Shown here: positions 10,648 through 22,351 of the stretch, piece after piece | Layout of the letters: every line of letters begins with the position of its first letter | Position numbering within the stretch: the stretch's first letter is position 1 | Origin: Castanea sativa | Lineage: Eukaryota; Streptophyta; Magnoliopsida; Fagales; Fagaceae | DNA length: 64,000 nucleotides | NCBI RefSeq assembly: GCF_040712315.1 | Contig: NC_134017.1 | Span: forward strand, 49,907,636-49,971,635 | Direction: 5' to 3' | Program-made: the position numbers and the translations under genes | Notes under the pieces: model-generated | Told to the model about the DNA's origin: nothing | Database searches by the model: none | What the model saw: the letters and a program-made list of their open reading frames with translations, nothing else

Positions 10648-12774
10648 TGTAGACAGTCGATTTTGCACCCATGATTTAGTCAAAGAGAATGACTTGAATG
10701 ACCAATTCATGTACCCTAAAAATCATAATTGCATCACATGCATCAATTGGTTTTTGCATTACATACATCATTTTGTCTTTATATTACATGCATCATGTCA
10801 TTCACTGCATATCACAAGAATGATCTTGAGATTCTAACGGTTGCAATGGTATTTCCGGTTTTCAAATCGAACCATCAGATTGAAATATATCGCATGATCA
10901 AGTTTGCATGGCCAACATGCCTTGTGTCTAGGTAAGGTTAACCACACATGATTGGTTTAGATTAATTCTGATTGGTTGAATAGTTAAAATTAATTAAATA
11001 ATTTTATAATTGGTTGATAATTAATGTCTTAAATAGGGATGCATGCATGGGAATAAAAGGGATGACTGGATAACAATTAAATTAGAGATAATTTGAACTT
11101 TATCAGGATTTATTTAAAGGGAGTTATCCATAAGATAATTGCACAAGATAATTGTTCATAAAAAGCCTGAATAATCCAAAAAAGAGATGAAAAATCATAG
11201 ATGGAGGATGAAAACGCGTCTAGATACAAGGACCGGCCAAAAAACTCTAGAAAAGGAGTCCAAACGGCACACGAACACGAAAGTACATTCAGAACCACAG
11301 GGCCAATACGGCACTTTTGGAGGGCCGAACGGCACTTTTGGAGTGCCAAACGGCACTCTAAAAGGGCCGAATTTCCCTGATGTGGGTTTTGGCCCAACGG
11401 CCTTTGGGTGATGATTATGCATACACTTTTCGATCTTTTCGCAAAACAATGCATCCAGATTCTAACCCTAATCGTCCGTACCTAATTTTTAGATTCTTTT
11501 GGCCTCTATAAACAGAGTCTGAACCTCATAATTCAGAACTTTTTTTCTACGCTTTAAGAGGCATACATTTTTTACTCTCAAACCACCCATATTTTCTGAT
11601 CCCCTTTCTGAGTGTTGCTGCTTAAATTAGGGTTTTTAGGTTTCAAAAAGAATTGAACAAATTTCTTTGAACTTTAAAACATCCTCTTAAGAACAAAGTG
11701 TACTCATGCAAAAGGTTGCTTCCTTCACCCTTTTTCTTGTGATGTGATAATGTATGTTATAACTATTTCTTTTTCCAACATCCATAACATGAATTGTAAA
11801 TTGTTGTTTTATTAAAGCATGATTGTTTTATGTGATTGTTATAATCTTTTTCTTGAATGTCAATAAATATGCATGTGAACAAATATTTTTCTTAAAACAA
11901 AACAGATTTGCATCTTTATAAGATGTAGATTTGAATTTTTCTCAATATAAAAAAAGATCTGCATCTTTATAAGATGTAGATCTGAATTTTTCTCAATATA
12001 AAAACAAATCTACATCTTCCTTAGATGTAGATCTAAGTTTTCTCAAACAAAAAGAGATCTGCATCTTTATGAGATGCAGATCTAAATTTTTCTCAGATCA
12101 AAACTGATCTGCATCTTTCTTAAGATGCAAATCTAATTTTCTCAATACATGCAAATTGTTGAAATAAAGAAAGAGATTGTGTATTATTGTGTTTGTGTTT
12201 ATTTTAATTCATGATTGCATAAATTTGGATTATGAGTGAAATTCTCTTCTTAAAAAATCTTTTTCATTCTTTGTAAAACATACTACAAAAAAAATCTGAA
12301 TTTTTGTCATAAAAAATTACATTTTTTAACATTACAAAACAAATCTGATTATTTTCAAACAAAAGAAGAGCTTTCATTCATATATAAATTTGTGTGATTT
12401 AGCTTTAATTCACATATTCAACATATCTTTCATGACATGCATAACATATTACATTGGTCACAAGAGTCCTGAAGACCAAGATTTGTCTGGGCGGAATGGG
12501 TGCCTAACACCTTCTCATTCCGTAACCTAGCCTCTGGATTTAGGCTTTTGGGTTTAGTAGATCGAGCCTTGTCTTTATTTATTTTGGATAGAATACAACT
12601 ATGACAATAAGCCATGTAAATATTTGGTAGATTGTAACTAGGACCTAAAGCTATATAACTTTTTAATTTTCTTTCAGATATGTAATTTATCGTTCAATCA
12701 ATGAATGGAACTATTCAGTCATATATTTTGTAATTAGTATTCTTTCTTATTTTTTTGTATAAAGAAAAAATAAG
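10648..12774 (+). repeat. Candidate long gypsy-type LTR with internal minisatellite
   Basis: Starts TGTAGACAGTCG after a purine tract. It has a TATA box (TCTATAAACAGAG near 11508) and a segment GGGTGCCTAACACCTTCTC (about 12497) that recurs as GGGTGCCTAACTCCTTCCC at 61059 in another LTR-like stretch. Immediately downstream is TGGTGACTCCATACC, resembling the primer site of Tat/Ogre-type elements (TGGCGACTCC...). LTR identity is inferred from these signals; no full second copy is in the window to prove the ends. Confidence 0.45.
11905..12153 (+). repeat. Hairpin minisatellite, five units of 49-51 bp
   Basis: Five tandem units begin at 11905, 11956, 12007, 12056 and 12106. Each holds an inverted repeat of the form GATCTGCATCT - spacer - AGATGCAGATC, followed by an AT-rich linker ending TTCTCA. 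The fourth unit (12056-12082) is a perfect 11-bp inverted repeat around a 5-base loop; the others have one to three mismatches. The array is inside the transcribed part of the candidate LTR. Confidence 0.9.
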
Positions 12775-12789
12775 TGGTGACTCCATACC
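12774..12789 (+). other. Possible primer-binding site (Tat/Ogre-like)
   Basis: TGGTGACTCCATACCA lies just after the candidate LTR. Ogre-type gypsy elements use a site beginning TGGCGACTCC, so the match is partial. The following sequence (GGTACCCTAAAAGGTACC, about 12806) is palindromic, which fits a leader but proves nothing. Confidence 0.35.
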
Positions 12790-12867
12790 ACTTCCCAAAA
12801 AGAGAGGTACCCTAAAAGGTACCCAAATCTCTTTTTTGAGGGACGCGACTCTCACATGACCATGAAT

Positions 12868-13262
12868 ATTAGATCTCACTCTTGATATATCAAAGTAACC
12901 AACATTATATGATCGGGTTCACTATCCTCTCAGGATTGAGAGTCTATGAAATTAGAAGTCGTGCGATTAATTATTCAGATGACAGTTGTTGATTAAATAA
13001 TTAATCTCACAGCAGTCTAGTTCAATATGTCTTAACTCTTAAGACACATCAACACATCAACTAGATTTCTCCACTTCCATGATCAAGACAAACCATTTTA
13101 GTTGATGTGTTATAGTCTTCGTAAATGAAATGCCCAATTTCATCACCGACTACAAACTATATTTTGAGTTTACAAGGAACTTGTGATTTATATCTGCTGT
13201 GACTAAATCACATAAATTACATACAATGCATCTTAAGGACTATGATAATGTCTCATTAGTTC
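12868..13262 (-). repeat. Family B Copia LTR fragment
   Basis: Closely matches the internal part of the minus-oriented LTR at about 2900-3265, from TAGATCTCACTCTTGATATATC to TAATGTCTCA. Both ends are cut: the left abuts the gypsy leader-like sequence, the right abuts the truncated gypsy 3' LTR. It is a fragment, not a solo LTR. Confidence 0.8.
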
Positions 13263-13490
13263 ATTTACAAATAATCTTACACCTCAAGATAATAACTCGT
13301 GGTTCGATTTAGCTCTTGTAAATAAATTTTTGAAATTTTTCCCAAGTGTCAGGGGTCGTCCAGGTGTTTTCCTCATGGACGACCCACATGTGTATGGATG
13401 ATCGTCCTAACAGGTACAGCCATTCTTGTCTTCTTGACTTGGACGACTTTTATGGACGAGTTGGAGTTTAATTTTTTTGGTTCACCATCA
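13263..13490 (-). repeat. Gypsy 3' LTR, truncated
   Basis: Aligns with the first 228 bp of the 5' LTR (22733-22960), including the GGTTCACCATCA end. The remaining about 380 bp are missing at the junction with the family B LTR scrap at 13262. Confidence 0.85.
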
Positions 13491-13502
13491 ATTGCCCCCT
13501 TG
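13491..13502 (-). other. Gypsy polypurine tract
   Basis: The minus strand reads CAAGGGGGCAAT directly before the LTR start TGATGGTGAACC. The location matches a plus-strand primer site and fixes the 3' LTR boundary at 13490. Confidence 0.7.
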
Positions 13503-13640
13503 TCCAAGGGTCATCCAGAGCACTATAAAATTCAATGTCGTTCTTCAGACGTGTTTTCATATTAGTCATTTAATGTCTTGCCACATGTCATGACCTTATT
13601 GGTGACTGGCCTCATCGATCTACATTTTCCAGGAATATGC

Positions 13641-13700
13641 CACGTGTCGTTCTCTTGTTGGTTGTGTCGTTTCAGATGCCAAATTTCACTGCCTATAAAT
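13641..13700 (+). promoter_or_regulatory. Candidate promoter of the antisense extra gene (G-box and TATA box)
   Basis: CCACGTGTCG at 13640 contains a CACGTG G-box core, the binding site type of plant bZIP/bHLH factors. CTATAAATTA at 13693 is a good TATA box. The first ATG of the extra gene is at 13865, so a transcript starting about 30 bp after the TATA box would have a leader of about 140 bp. The promoter lies between the polypurine tract and the gene, separate from the LTR, and points opposite to pol. Activity is inferred only. Confidence 0.5.
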
Positions 13701-13864
13701 TATGGAATTCCTCTCCTACCTTTCACATTTCCTGAATTTTCTCTCTTGACATTCGTTGTCCAGGGCCTCGTCTAGAAGTGTTTCCGCGTCTTTAGTTTTC
13801 CCTCATCTAGAGCCAGGCATTTTCTTCATAGTTGTCTTTAGGCTTTCCTTAAGCTTTCTTTAAA

Positions 13865-15486
13865 ATGTCTGAAATTGTCGTCTTTTCGTCTAGTAATAGT
13901 GTTGATAAGGCGATAAACGAGTATCATGACTCAACTAGCTATAGTGGCTCTAGTAGTATTAGCAATAGTAGTAGTGAGGGGAACACCAAGGACGAGGAAT
14001 ACACTTCTGGGGTTCCTGTAGAGGTCCTTTAGGAGCAACTTAGGACAAGGGCAGCATCTGGGTTTGGGGCTAGTCCTTCGAGTGTACCCTCGTCCACTCC
14101 TTTAGACGAGATTCAGACAGTATACAGTTGTGCTGTAGGAGTCCATTCTAAGACGGATGAAAAGAGGTTAGCATCACTTAGGAGTTGGTACTAAACTCCA
14201 GACGATTTAAATCCTAGGTTAGTTGTTCATGGGGAATGGCATTGTCAGTCTCGTTTTGGCGTAGATGTTTATGAGGCTTACCTTTTAAAGGGTCTTAGGT
14301 TGCCCTTTAATACTTTTGCTAGGGAGTTACCCACCAAGTTAGGTTTAGGGATGTGTCAGTTTAACCCTAACGTGTTAAGACTAGTCGTCTCTATGCAAGT
14401 TTTGTGGAGGGAGGTGTTTGAAGGGGATCATCCTTTCACTGTGGACAAATTCCTCTACTGCTACAAGCCCTCTGAAATTAACCAATCCCTTGGCTTTTAC
14501 CAATTCACAGTTAGAGGAAGAGATTGTAGATTGATAAAATCACTTGTCACATCAGATAGGAACTAGAAGACAGTTTTTCTTCGTCTCTGATTTTTGGGTC
14601 GGACACCCTATTAAGGTTGGCAGAGATCAATTTGCCCCATATACTGGAGAATTAGGGAACCTTCATCCTGAAGATATGCCTATTATCATCATTTATTATT
14701 TTTATTATATATGTTATTAATAATTGTTTAACCATTTGTCGTTCTCTTTTTTCTGCAGGTGTTAGACGATTGACCTTGAGAAAGTTTTATCTTGGACGCA
14801 TCCAGAAGGCTCGTCCAAACACTGATAGGGATTTCCACTCTCTAGTTACTCTTCAACATCTTGCCACCTGGGGACTTGGTTCTGAGCCAACTTTAGAAGC
14901 CTTAGCTAACGAGCTCACTGTCCGTAGACGTGAGTTTTCTTTCCCTTCTCTTTTTTTTTTGTAAATGGCTCTGACGTTGTCCTTTTCAGGAATGGAAACC
15001 ATGAAAGAAAATAAGGGCAAGGAGGTGGTGGCGAAGGTAACTAGGCAGGAGGCCCAATCTTAACCTCGTCCTGTCGTTGGAGATAAACAAAAAATTTTGT
15101 CAAAGGCAATTGACTTGGAAAATCTTCCAAGTTGTCACAAGGAGAAGAGGGCAAAGCACAGGTCGTCCAAACCTGGGGTTCTCAAGCCTGGTCTCCCTAC
15201 TCCTAGCTCTCAGCAGTCGTCCGTCCAAGTCCATGATGTAGACTCGCCTGTTCCCATTGAGGTCACCCCGTCTAAGACCACTGCACCTGCCACATCCCAA
15301 CCTTCTCAGAGGGTTCCTATGAACCTTCTTGAAAATGAGGATTTAGCTTGGGAAAGGTTTGAGAAGGCTATGACTGGCGAGGACGTGGCTGCGTGCTACA
15401 ACATGTCCTTGAGAGAATTTGGGCATTCTGCTATTCATGATCTTTACAAGGTATGTAATTACTTTTACCTCCTCTTGTCATAGTAA

Positions 15487-15517
<31 letters not shown>

Positions 15518-16053
15518 TTTTTTTTTTCTAACAGAATTTCTAATCACTTGTGTAGGCAATGTCAAAGTTTATTGCTGCTTCCAGGCAGGCCATGAAGTTG
15601 GATAGGACGAGGGTCTAGGAGGTCAGGGATGACTCTAAGGGGTAGGCTAAGGTGGCATCCAAGGCTAAAGATGAGGCCAAGGAATTGCAAAACCTCGTCG
15701 AAGAGCTCAGAGCTGACATTGTTGAGAAGGACACTCGTTTTGACTACCTTCAAAAAAGGAATGACGAGTTGAGTACCCTTCTTGACAAGGCCAAAGAAGA
15801 TGTTGTAGTGGAGTTTAGAGCTGCAAAAAAGTTCACTAATCTATTGGATGCCAACTACGCAGCTGGCTTTGAAGACTTTCGTATGGATGCTATAGAAAGC
15901 TTCCCTGAAGTTGACTTTAGCTCCATCAAGCTCAACCTTGGTGCTGCAAGCTCTCTACTCCAAAAGAGCTCTGAAGATGTTAATGTTGAAGATGATGCCA
16001 CCACTCAGCCCGCCCAGGGCGAGCCTAACGATGGAGATAACCTCCCTCAGTGA
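13865..16053 (+). pseudogene. Spliced antisense extra gene (Transposase_28-like) of the gypsy element
   Basis: Four exons can be traced: about 13865-14678, 14759-14939, 14990-15450 and 15556-16053, with clear acceptors (TTCTGCAG, CCTTTTCAG, TTGTGTAG) and donors GTGAGT and GTATGT. The N-terminal part is serine-rich. The central region (LPFNTFARELPTKLGLG, then FHSLVTLQHLA) matches the gypsy-type Transposase_28 family, whose function is unknown. The C terminus is a coiled coil (AKELQNLVEELRADI) with an acidic tail. Lesions: TAG at 14030, TAA at 14192, TAG at about 14564, a frameshift near 14580, stops at about 15061, 15617 and 15644, and the first donor reads AAG/AT instead of GT. Not functional. 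Confidence 0.75.
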
Positions 16054-17144
16054 AAAGTGTTTGAAAAGTTATCTTGTCATTTTTCTTTTTTATGTATGAG
16101 GTTTGCTGTTTTTGACCATTTAAATTTATCTTACATTTGTCTCGTCTATAATCTTTGTGACAGGCTTTTAAACAATTTCCTTCTAGGCTTTAACTTATAA
16201 TTGTTTTTGGACGGTAGTCGTCTACCCTTTTTTAAACTCTTATAAATGAATGTTTATTTCCATTGCTTTATTTACTATTGAACATGTTATTGTATGGATG
16301 AAATTTTTCCACGTTATATTGGTTTTTTAAGTCTGGTTCGTCCACTTGTGGTGTTTAGCTCGTCCTTGTTCAAGAATTCCTTCATGTTCAACATTTTTGC
16401 CATTCTTTGAATTTTACAAGTATAACTCGTCTTATGAATGGCGTTGCTGCTCGTCCAAAGATTGGACTGTTTTGGTTGGTATATTTGTCCATGGATTTAA
16501 ATATTCTTACACGCATGCATTTTCTCGTCCATTTCTTGGACACATACGCTAAAGGTTTTACCTCATCCTTTGGACAGATATGCATTTTCCTGTCCATTTA
16601 TTAAATGAGTATGCCTTCAGCTTATTTTTCTTTGTTTTATTCTTATTTCAAGGAAAGCTTTTAGACGTTACATCCCTGCGTCCAGAGAAAATTTTCATCT
16701 TGGGCCTTAGCCTTCTTATGGAAGAAATTATGGGAGTTAGATTTATGTATCACATACATTGGAGGTCCAAACTGCATATACATAATATAAAACATTGTCC
16801 ACAAGCATGGCACATGCTTAGAAGCCAATGCCTAGGGAAATAAAAATACTTATACAAATAGATAAACTAAGTATGTAACTACGTGCACCACAAATTTGTC
16901 TTTGGGCAGTGCATAAGTTAGAGCCTGATGCACTTTTTAGGGAATTAAAATATTTAAAACACGTAGTAGTAGTAGTAATAAACATAGAGTAATAAACATG
17001 GATAAAGAAGAGGGAAACACTTCAACTTCATCCATGGTGCCGCTCGTCCAGGTTGACCCTTCATTAATAGTATCTTCTCAGATGCTCGATGTTCTAAGGG
17101 TGCTCCAGTTTCCGTCCATCTAGGGCTTCCCGGTAGTATGATCC
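16054..17144. other. Spacer between antisense gene and pol
   Basis: AT-rich sequence between the converging ends of the extra gene (plus) and pol (minus); no supportable gene. Frequent CGTCC/GGACG words, also typical of the LTR and extra gene, run through it. A short TAG repeat is at about 16964-16978. It would hold the 3' ends of both transcripts. Confidence 0.5.
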
Positions 17145-20100
17145 CTACCTTTTGCAATTAATGACCCTATAGGGTCCTTCCCAATTAGGTCTCAATTTCC
17201 CATGGGCTAGGTTCTTGGTTGCCAAAGAGACCCTTTTAAGGATGAGGTCCCCAATGTTGAAGCACATGGGTTTCACCATTGCATCATATTGCCTAACAAT
17301 AAGATTTTTATATCTTGCTATCCTCTGCCCCGCATCCATCCTTACCTCGTCAATGAGATCGAAGTTAAAACAAAGTTGTTCTTCATTCTCCTCATGCTAA
17401 TACTGCATTACCCTATGGTTGGCCATGTGTACTTCTGCAAGTATGACTGCTTCGCTTCCATAGGCTAGTTTGGAAGGGGTTTACCCCATAGGGGTCCTCA
17501 CAATTGTCCTATAAGCCCATAGGACACCTGGTAGCTCGTTTGGCCATACTCATTTTGCCCCTTCGAACTGAGTCTTAATGATTTTTAACAAGGATCGGTT
17601 TGTTACTTCTGCTTGTCTGTTCACTTGTGGGTGGAAGGGTGAGGAATAATGATTTTTTATTCCAAGTTGCTCACAAAAATCCCTGAAAGGTTCTTATCAA
17701 ATTGGCATCCATTATCAGATACTAGTACCCTAGGTATTCCAAACCTGCATACAATGTTTTTCCAAACGAAGTTCTTGACATTCTATTGTGTGATTTTCGC
17801 TAAGGGTTCAGCTTTCACCCATTTAGTGAAATGGTCAATCCCTACTACCAAAAACTTCAACTGCGTGGTCCTAAATGGGAACAGACCTAAGATGTCCAGT
17901 CCCCATTGTGAGAAGGGCCAGAGGGCCATCATTGGGGTCAGATACTCCGATGGTTGTCTAGGAACATTGCTGAAACGCTGGCACTAGTCACATACTTTGA
18001 CATAAGCCTTAGCATCTACTTGAATAGTTGGCCAGTAGTAGCCTGCATGGACAACCTTATGGACTAATGCTCTTGCTCTCGAGTGATTTCTGTAGGCTCC
18101 TTAATGAACTTCCCACAACACATAGTTTGACTCGTCCGGAGCTAAGCACCTTAAGTAAGGTTGAGAGAAGTCTCGCTTATACAGTACTTCGTCTATGAGG
18201 ACATACTTGACAGCTCTAATCCTTAATTTCCTAGCCTCGTCCTTATCTTCTAGAAGCCTTCCATCTTTGAGACAGACTATTATTGGAGTCATCCAATTTC
18301 TTTCTCCTTCAAATTGTTGTACCTTTGGAAGATCTATGCTTGGCATATATTGGACATGGTCATAGTCGTCCATTGCTCCCCCTGCTGAAGCTGCTTTTGC
18401 CAAAACATCCACCTCCACGTTCTCCTCCTTTGGGAGTTGAACAAAAATGGCTTCTTTGAATCTTTTGACTTGCCATTTTACCTTGCCGAGGTACTTCTTC
18501 ATCCAATCTTCCTTGGCTTCACACATTTCATTCACTTGATTGATGATCAACTGAGAATCTCCTTGGACAACTACTAACTCTGCCCCTAAGAACTTAGCCA
18601 ATTCTAATTCTTTGAGGAGAGCTTCATATTTGGCTTGATTATTAGTTGTTTGGTATTGTAGACGGGCTACATATTTCAACTTATCTCCTTCTGGGGACTT
18701 GAGTATAACTCCAATCCCTTCTGCATATAACGTGGACGAGCCATCTACATTGATGACGCACCTCTGAACTCTGTCCCCTTCGTCTAGCTCATCTTAGCTG
18801 AGAGTGAACTTCGTAATGAAATCTGCCAGTGCTTGTGCTTTTATCGTGATTCTTGGTTGGTACCTGACATTAAACTTACTAAGTTTTACGGCCCATTAGA
18901 TTAGTCGTCCTGCGGCTTCCAACTTGTTCATCACCTTCTTTAGTGGATGATCTGTCAAGACATTGATAACATTAGCCTGAAAGTAATGCCTCAACTTCCT
19001 AGAAGCCGGGACCAAAGCAAAGGCTAGCTTTTCTATCATTGGATATCGTCCTTCTGCTCCTCTTAGCGCTCAGCTTGTATAGTAAACCGGCTTCTGTATC
19101 CTCCCTTCTTCTCTAATCAATGTCGAGCTCACTGCATGTGGGGACACCGCTAAATACAAATATAATTCTTCACTTGGTACGGACAGGCTTAGCAAAGGAG
19201 TTGTAGTGAAGTAGGTCTTGAGGTCTTGGAAGGCCTTCTAACACTCGTCCATCCATTCAAATGCTTTTTTGAGAACTTTAAAGAACGGTAAACACTTGTC
19301 AGTAGCTTTTAAGACAAACCTGTTAGGGCGGCAACTCGTCCGGTGAGAAATTGGACTTCTTTGATATTCCTTGGTGGCTCTGTATTCAATATTTCTTGGA
19401 TTTTATCGGGATTTGCTTCAATGCCTCTATGTGAAACCATGAATCCAAGAAACTTACTTGACGAAACTCCAAAAGCACACTTGCTCGGATTCAACTTCAT
19501 GTTATACCATCTAAACATATCAAAGGTCTCCTGAAGATCGTCCAGGTGCTTTTCCTCGTCCAAACTCTTTACCAGCATATCATCTACATAAACTTCTATG
19601 TTTCGTCTAATCTGTGGACGAAACATATGGTTAACCAGCCTTTGATAAATTGCCCCCACATTCTTCAAACTGAAGGGCATCACCTTGTAACAAAACAAGC
19701 CTTGGTTGGTGATGAAGGATGTCTTTTCCTAATCCACCTCGTCCATCCTTATTTTGTTGTAGCCTGAAAAAGCGTTCATAAAACTTAACAATTTATGACC
19801 CGCAGTCGAGTCCACCAGCTAGTCAATGCATGGCAATGGATAGCTATTCTTGGGGCAAACCTTGTTCAAATCAGTGAAGTCCACGCACATCCTCCATTTT
19901 CCATTAGCCTTTTTGACCATTACCACGTTAGCCTACCAGTCCAGGTAATAAACTTCTCTGATAAATTTTTTCATGGTTAACTTTTGGACTTCCTCTTTAA
20001 TGGTGTTGTCTCATTCAAGGGCAAAAATTCTTTTCTTCACGGGCTTGGAGGAAGGATATACGTTCAAACGATGGGTAATGATGCTTGGGTCAATACTTGG

Positions 20101-21954
20101 CATATCCTTATGACTCCAGGCAAACATATCAATACTCTTCTTTAGAAATTGGGCAAGGTTTTGCTTTGTCTTCTCTTCCATGATTGCTCCAATTCTTGTA
20201 AACTTTTCTAGGTTATGATCGTCCAAAGGAATGTCTTCCAGCACTTCTGTAGGCTCTGCGGCAACCCTTCTCTCATCTATGCTCATTGTATGTACGTGCT
20301 CGTACATGACCAACATAGTTAAATAGCATTCTCTACCGGATAATTGGTTTCATTGCACCTGACCTATTCCATACTCTGTTGGGAACTTAACAGAAAAATG
20401 GTAGGTAGACATTACCGCCTTCCAATTGTTTAAAGTCAGTCTTCCAATAATAGCATTGTATGACGATGAATAGTAAACTATAATGAAGCTTACTTCTTTA
20501 GTTATCTGTTACAGATATGCTCCTACCACCACAAGCAATATAATGGTACCAATGGGTTGCACCTTTATCCCTCTAAATCTTACCAAAGGAGAGTTTACTA
20601 GACGAAGGTAATCTCGTTTGAGCTTCATTTGTTGGAAGGCAGAATAATATAAGATGTTAGCCGAACTTCCGTTGTCTATCAACACCCTTCTAGTCATATA
20701 ATTAATAATGAGCACGGTGATGATGATCATCTCATCATGTGGGTGGTGAACCCTCTTAGTATCCTCATTCATGAACGTAATGGTTTGTTTGTCCGCGCTT
20801 CCTGTCCTTGGAGATTGTCTAGAAAGCTAGACATTTTGCACCATCTTCAAGTACGTCTTCCTTGACTTGGAAGACTGCCCAGTCGAGGTTCCTCCGATAA
20901 TAACTCTTAGTTCTCCAAGTGGAGGTTGTGACGAATCTTCTACCTTTCCCTTCAACTTCTTGTCCTTGTGGTCTCGTCCAAGAAAATTTTTCAGTTTCCC
21001 TTGCTTGATAAGGTTCTCTACCTATTGCTTCAAATCAAAACACTCATCTGTGTCATGCCCATGGTCTCTATGAAAGCGGCAATACTTGTTCCTATTGCTC
21101 TTGTTGGGATCTCCTTTCATTTTTTCCGACCACTTTAAGGATAGGTCATCCTTGATTTGCATAAGCACTTGTTCAAGCGGCATGTTCAAGGGGATATATT
21201 GTTGACTCCTTGCTAAAGAACTTGCCTTATTATTATCTCTATCTTTATTCTCACCTACCCAAGTCTTCTTTGGAAGAGGACCCTACTCAGGGTGGTGCGG
21301 GAGATTTACTTCCATACGCTCGGCTCTTTTCCTCTTCTTGGCTATGATTGCATCCTCTACATTCATGAAGTTTTAAGCCAAATGGATGAGTTTAGCCATA
21401 GTTTGAGACTCTTGTTCATAGAGCTTATGGATGAATAAATCTGAATTAACTCCATTATGGAAGGCCGCTAATAACAACTTGTCATCCATCTCATCCATTG
21501 TCAGGGCTTCCCTATTGAATCGAGTAATGAAGGACCACAAGCTTTCATTGTCCCTTTGTTCTATGGTTAACACGTTAGATGAGGAGCGTTTGGACCTTTG
21601 TACTCTGATAAAGTTGTTAACGAACAACTTACTCAATTCTTCAAACGAGCCCATAGTGTTTGGAGGTATCTTACTGAACTATACTTGCACTGGCCCCTTG
21701 AGGGTGGTAGGGAAAGCCCTACACATAATCTCATTTGGAACCCCTTGAAGGTGCATAGTAGTCTTGAAGGTGGCGATATGATCACACGGATCGCACGTTC
21801 CATCATATGAGTCCAAGAAAGGCATTGTGAACTTGGGAGGCAAGGGGTGACTGTTGATGGAAGCGGTGAAAAATGAGTCTGTTCGATGAAATAAATCATC
21901 TACAGGATTCGCCCTTCTCATATTCTCCCTCATCTTGTCCATAGCCTTCCTCAT
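17145..21954 (-). pseudogene. Gypsy gag-pol polyprotein, broken (Tat type)
   Basis: From right to left: gag with the retrotrans_gag core (about 21954-21373, PFLDSYDGTCDPCDHIATFK), a CCHC region lost to decay, protease with VLIDNGSSANILY (20509-20772; DNGS in place of the usual DTGS), RT (about 20316-19309, active site YVDDMLVKS near 19575), RNase H (about 19300-18780, degraded), an archaeal-like second RNase H (18101-18679) and integrase (about 18100-17145; zinc-finger part HSRARALVHKVVHAGYYWP, C-terminal part WEGPYRVI). Many stops and frameshifts interrupt it, including one between WEVH and the integrase finger near 18101. Confidence 0.85.
18101..18679 (-). pseudogene. Second (archaeal-like) RNase H domain of the gypsy element
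   Basis: A 192-residue open stretch carries the RVT_3-type signature TTNNQAKYEALLKELELA followed by VVVQGDSQLIINQVN. The QAKYEAL glutamate and GDS aspartate are expected metal ligands of this RNase H family. It then continues into the integrase N-terminal extension (LIDEVLYKRDFSQPYLRCL). Presence of this domain in addition to the normal RNase H is diagnostic of the Tat lineage. Confidence 0.8.
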
Positions 21955-22018
21955 TTAGTCCATCTCCCTCTCCAAGTGTGGCACCCTTGGTGAGGTGGTT
22001 CCCCTTGACTGGTTCCCG

Positions 22019-22333
22019 GGCTTAGCATTTTCTCCTCTATCTTCTTAACTCTAGGCTTGCCCTTTCGCATGTCTTTCATGGTGTTGCCTTCTTAAACTAA
22101 TCTCCCTAGTCAAATCTCAGTTTTGACGGGTTAGTTCCGCCATGGCGGCTGTCATGGATTGTATGTGTTAGATGGAAGGCGATTGCATGACAGGTGCTGA
22201 CTAATGATCACGATGGGGATTACTAGAAGCATCTCTACTCTCCTAGTGGCTTGGGCTAGTGCCCCCTAATCTTTTCTAAACCATGCAGCCTTTCGTTGAA
22301 GAAAGATAAATTGCAAAACACAATTAATATTCC
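22019..22333 (-). other. Gypsy leader between primer site and gag
   Basis: About 300 bp between the 5' LTR/primer site and the first recognisable gag residues. It has several stops in every frame. It is the untranslated leader or degraded gag N terminus; nothing else seen. Confidence 0.5.
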
Positions 22334-22350
22334 CTCAGACGGCACCAATT
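22334..22350 (-). other. Gypsy primer-binding site
   Basis: The minus strand reads TTGGTGCCGTCTGAGGG one base inside the 5' LTR end. The form TTGG(C/T)GCCG is common in plant gypsy elements. The priming tRNA is not assigned here. Confidence 0.65.
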
Positions 22351-22351
22351 G

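Noticed and set aside
10592..10935. Overlapping short plus-strand frames as a hypothetical gene
   Set aside because: They cross the probable LTR start, have no codon pattern or recognisable motif, and overlap each other in two frames.
11110..11454. Short frames in both strands with GTFGVPNGT-like repeats as a repeat protein
   Set aside because: The repetition comes from a short DNA repeat (GGGCCGAACGGCACTTTTGGAG type) in the LTR and gives unrelated peptides on both strands.
11905..12153. CRISPR array
   Set aside because: The repeats are contiguous 50-bp units with no unique spacers, and the genome is plainly a plant nuclear one.
15097..15483. Separate 128-residue gene
   Set aside because: It is exon 3 of the antisense extra gene plus intron read-through; clear splice sites flank it.
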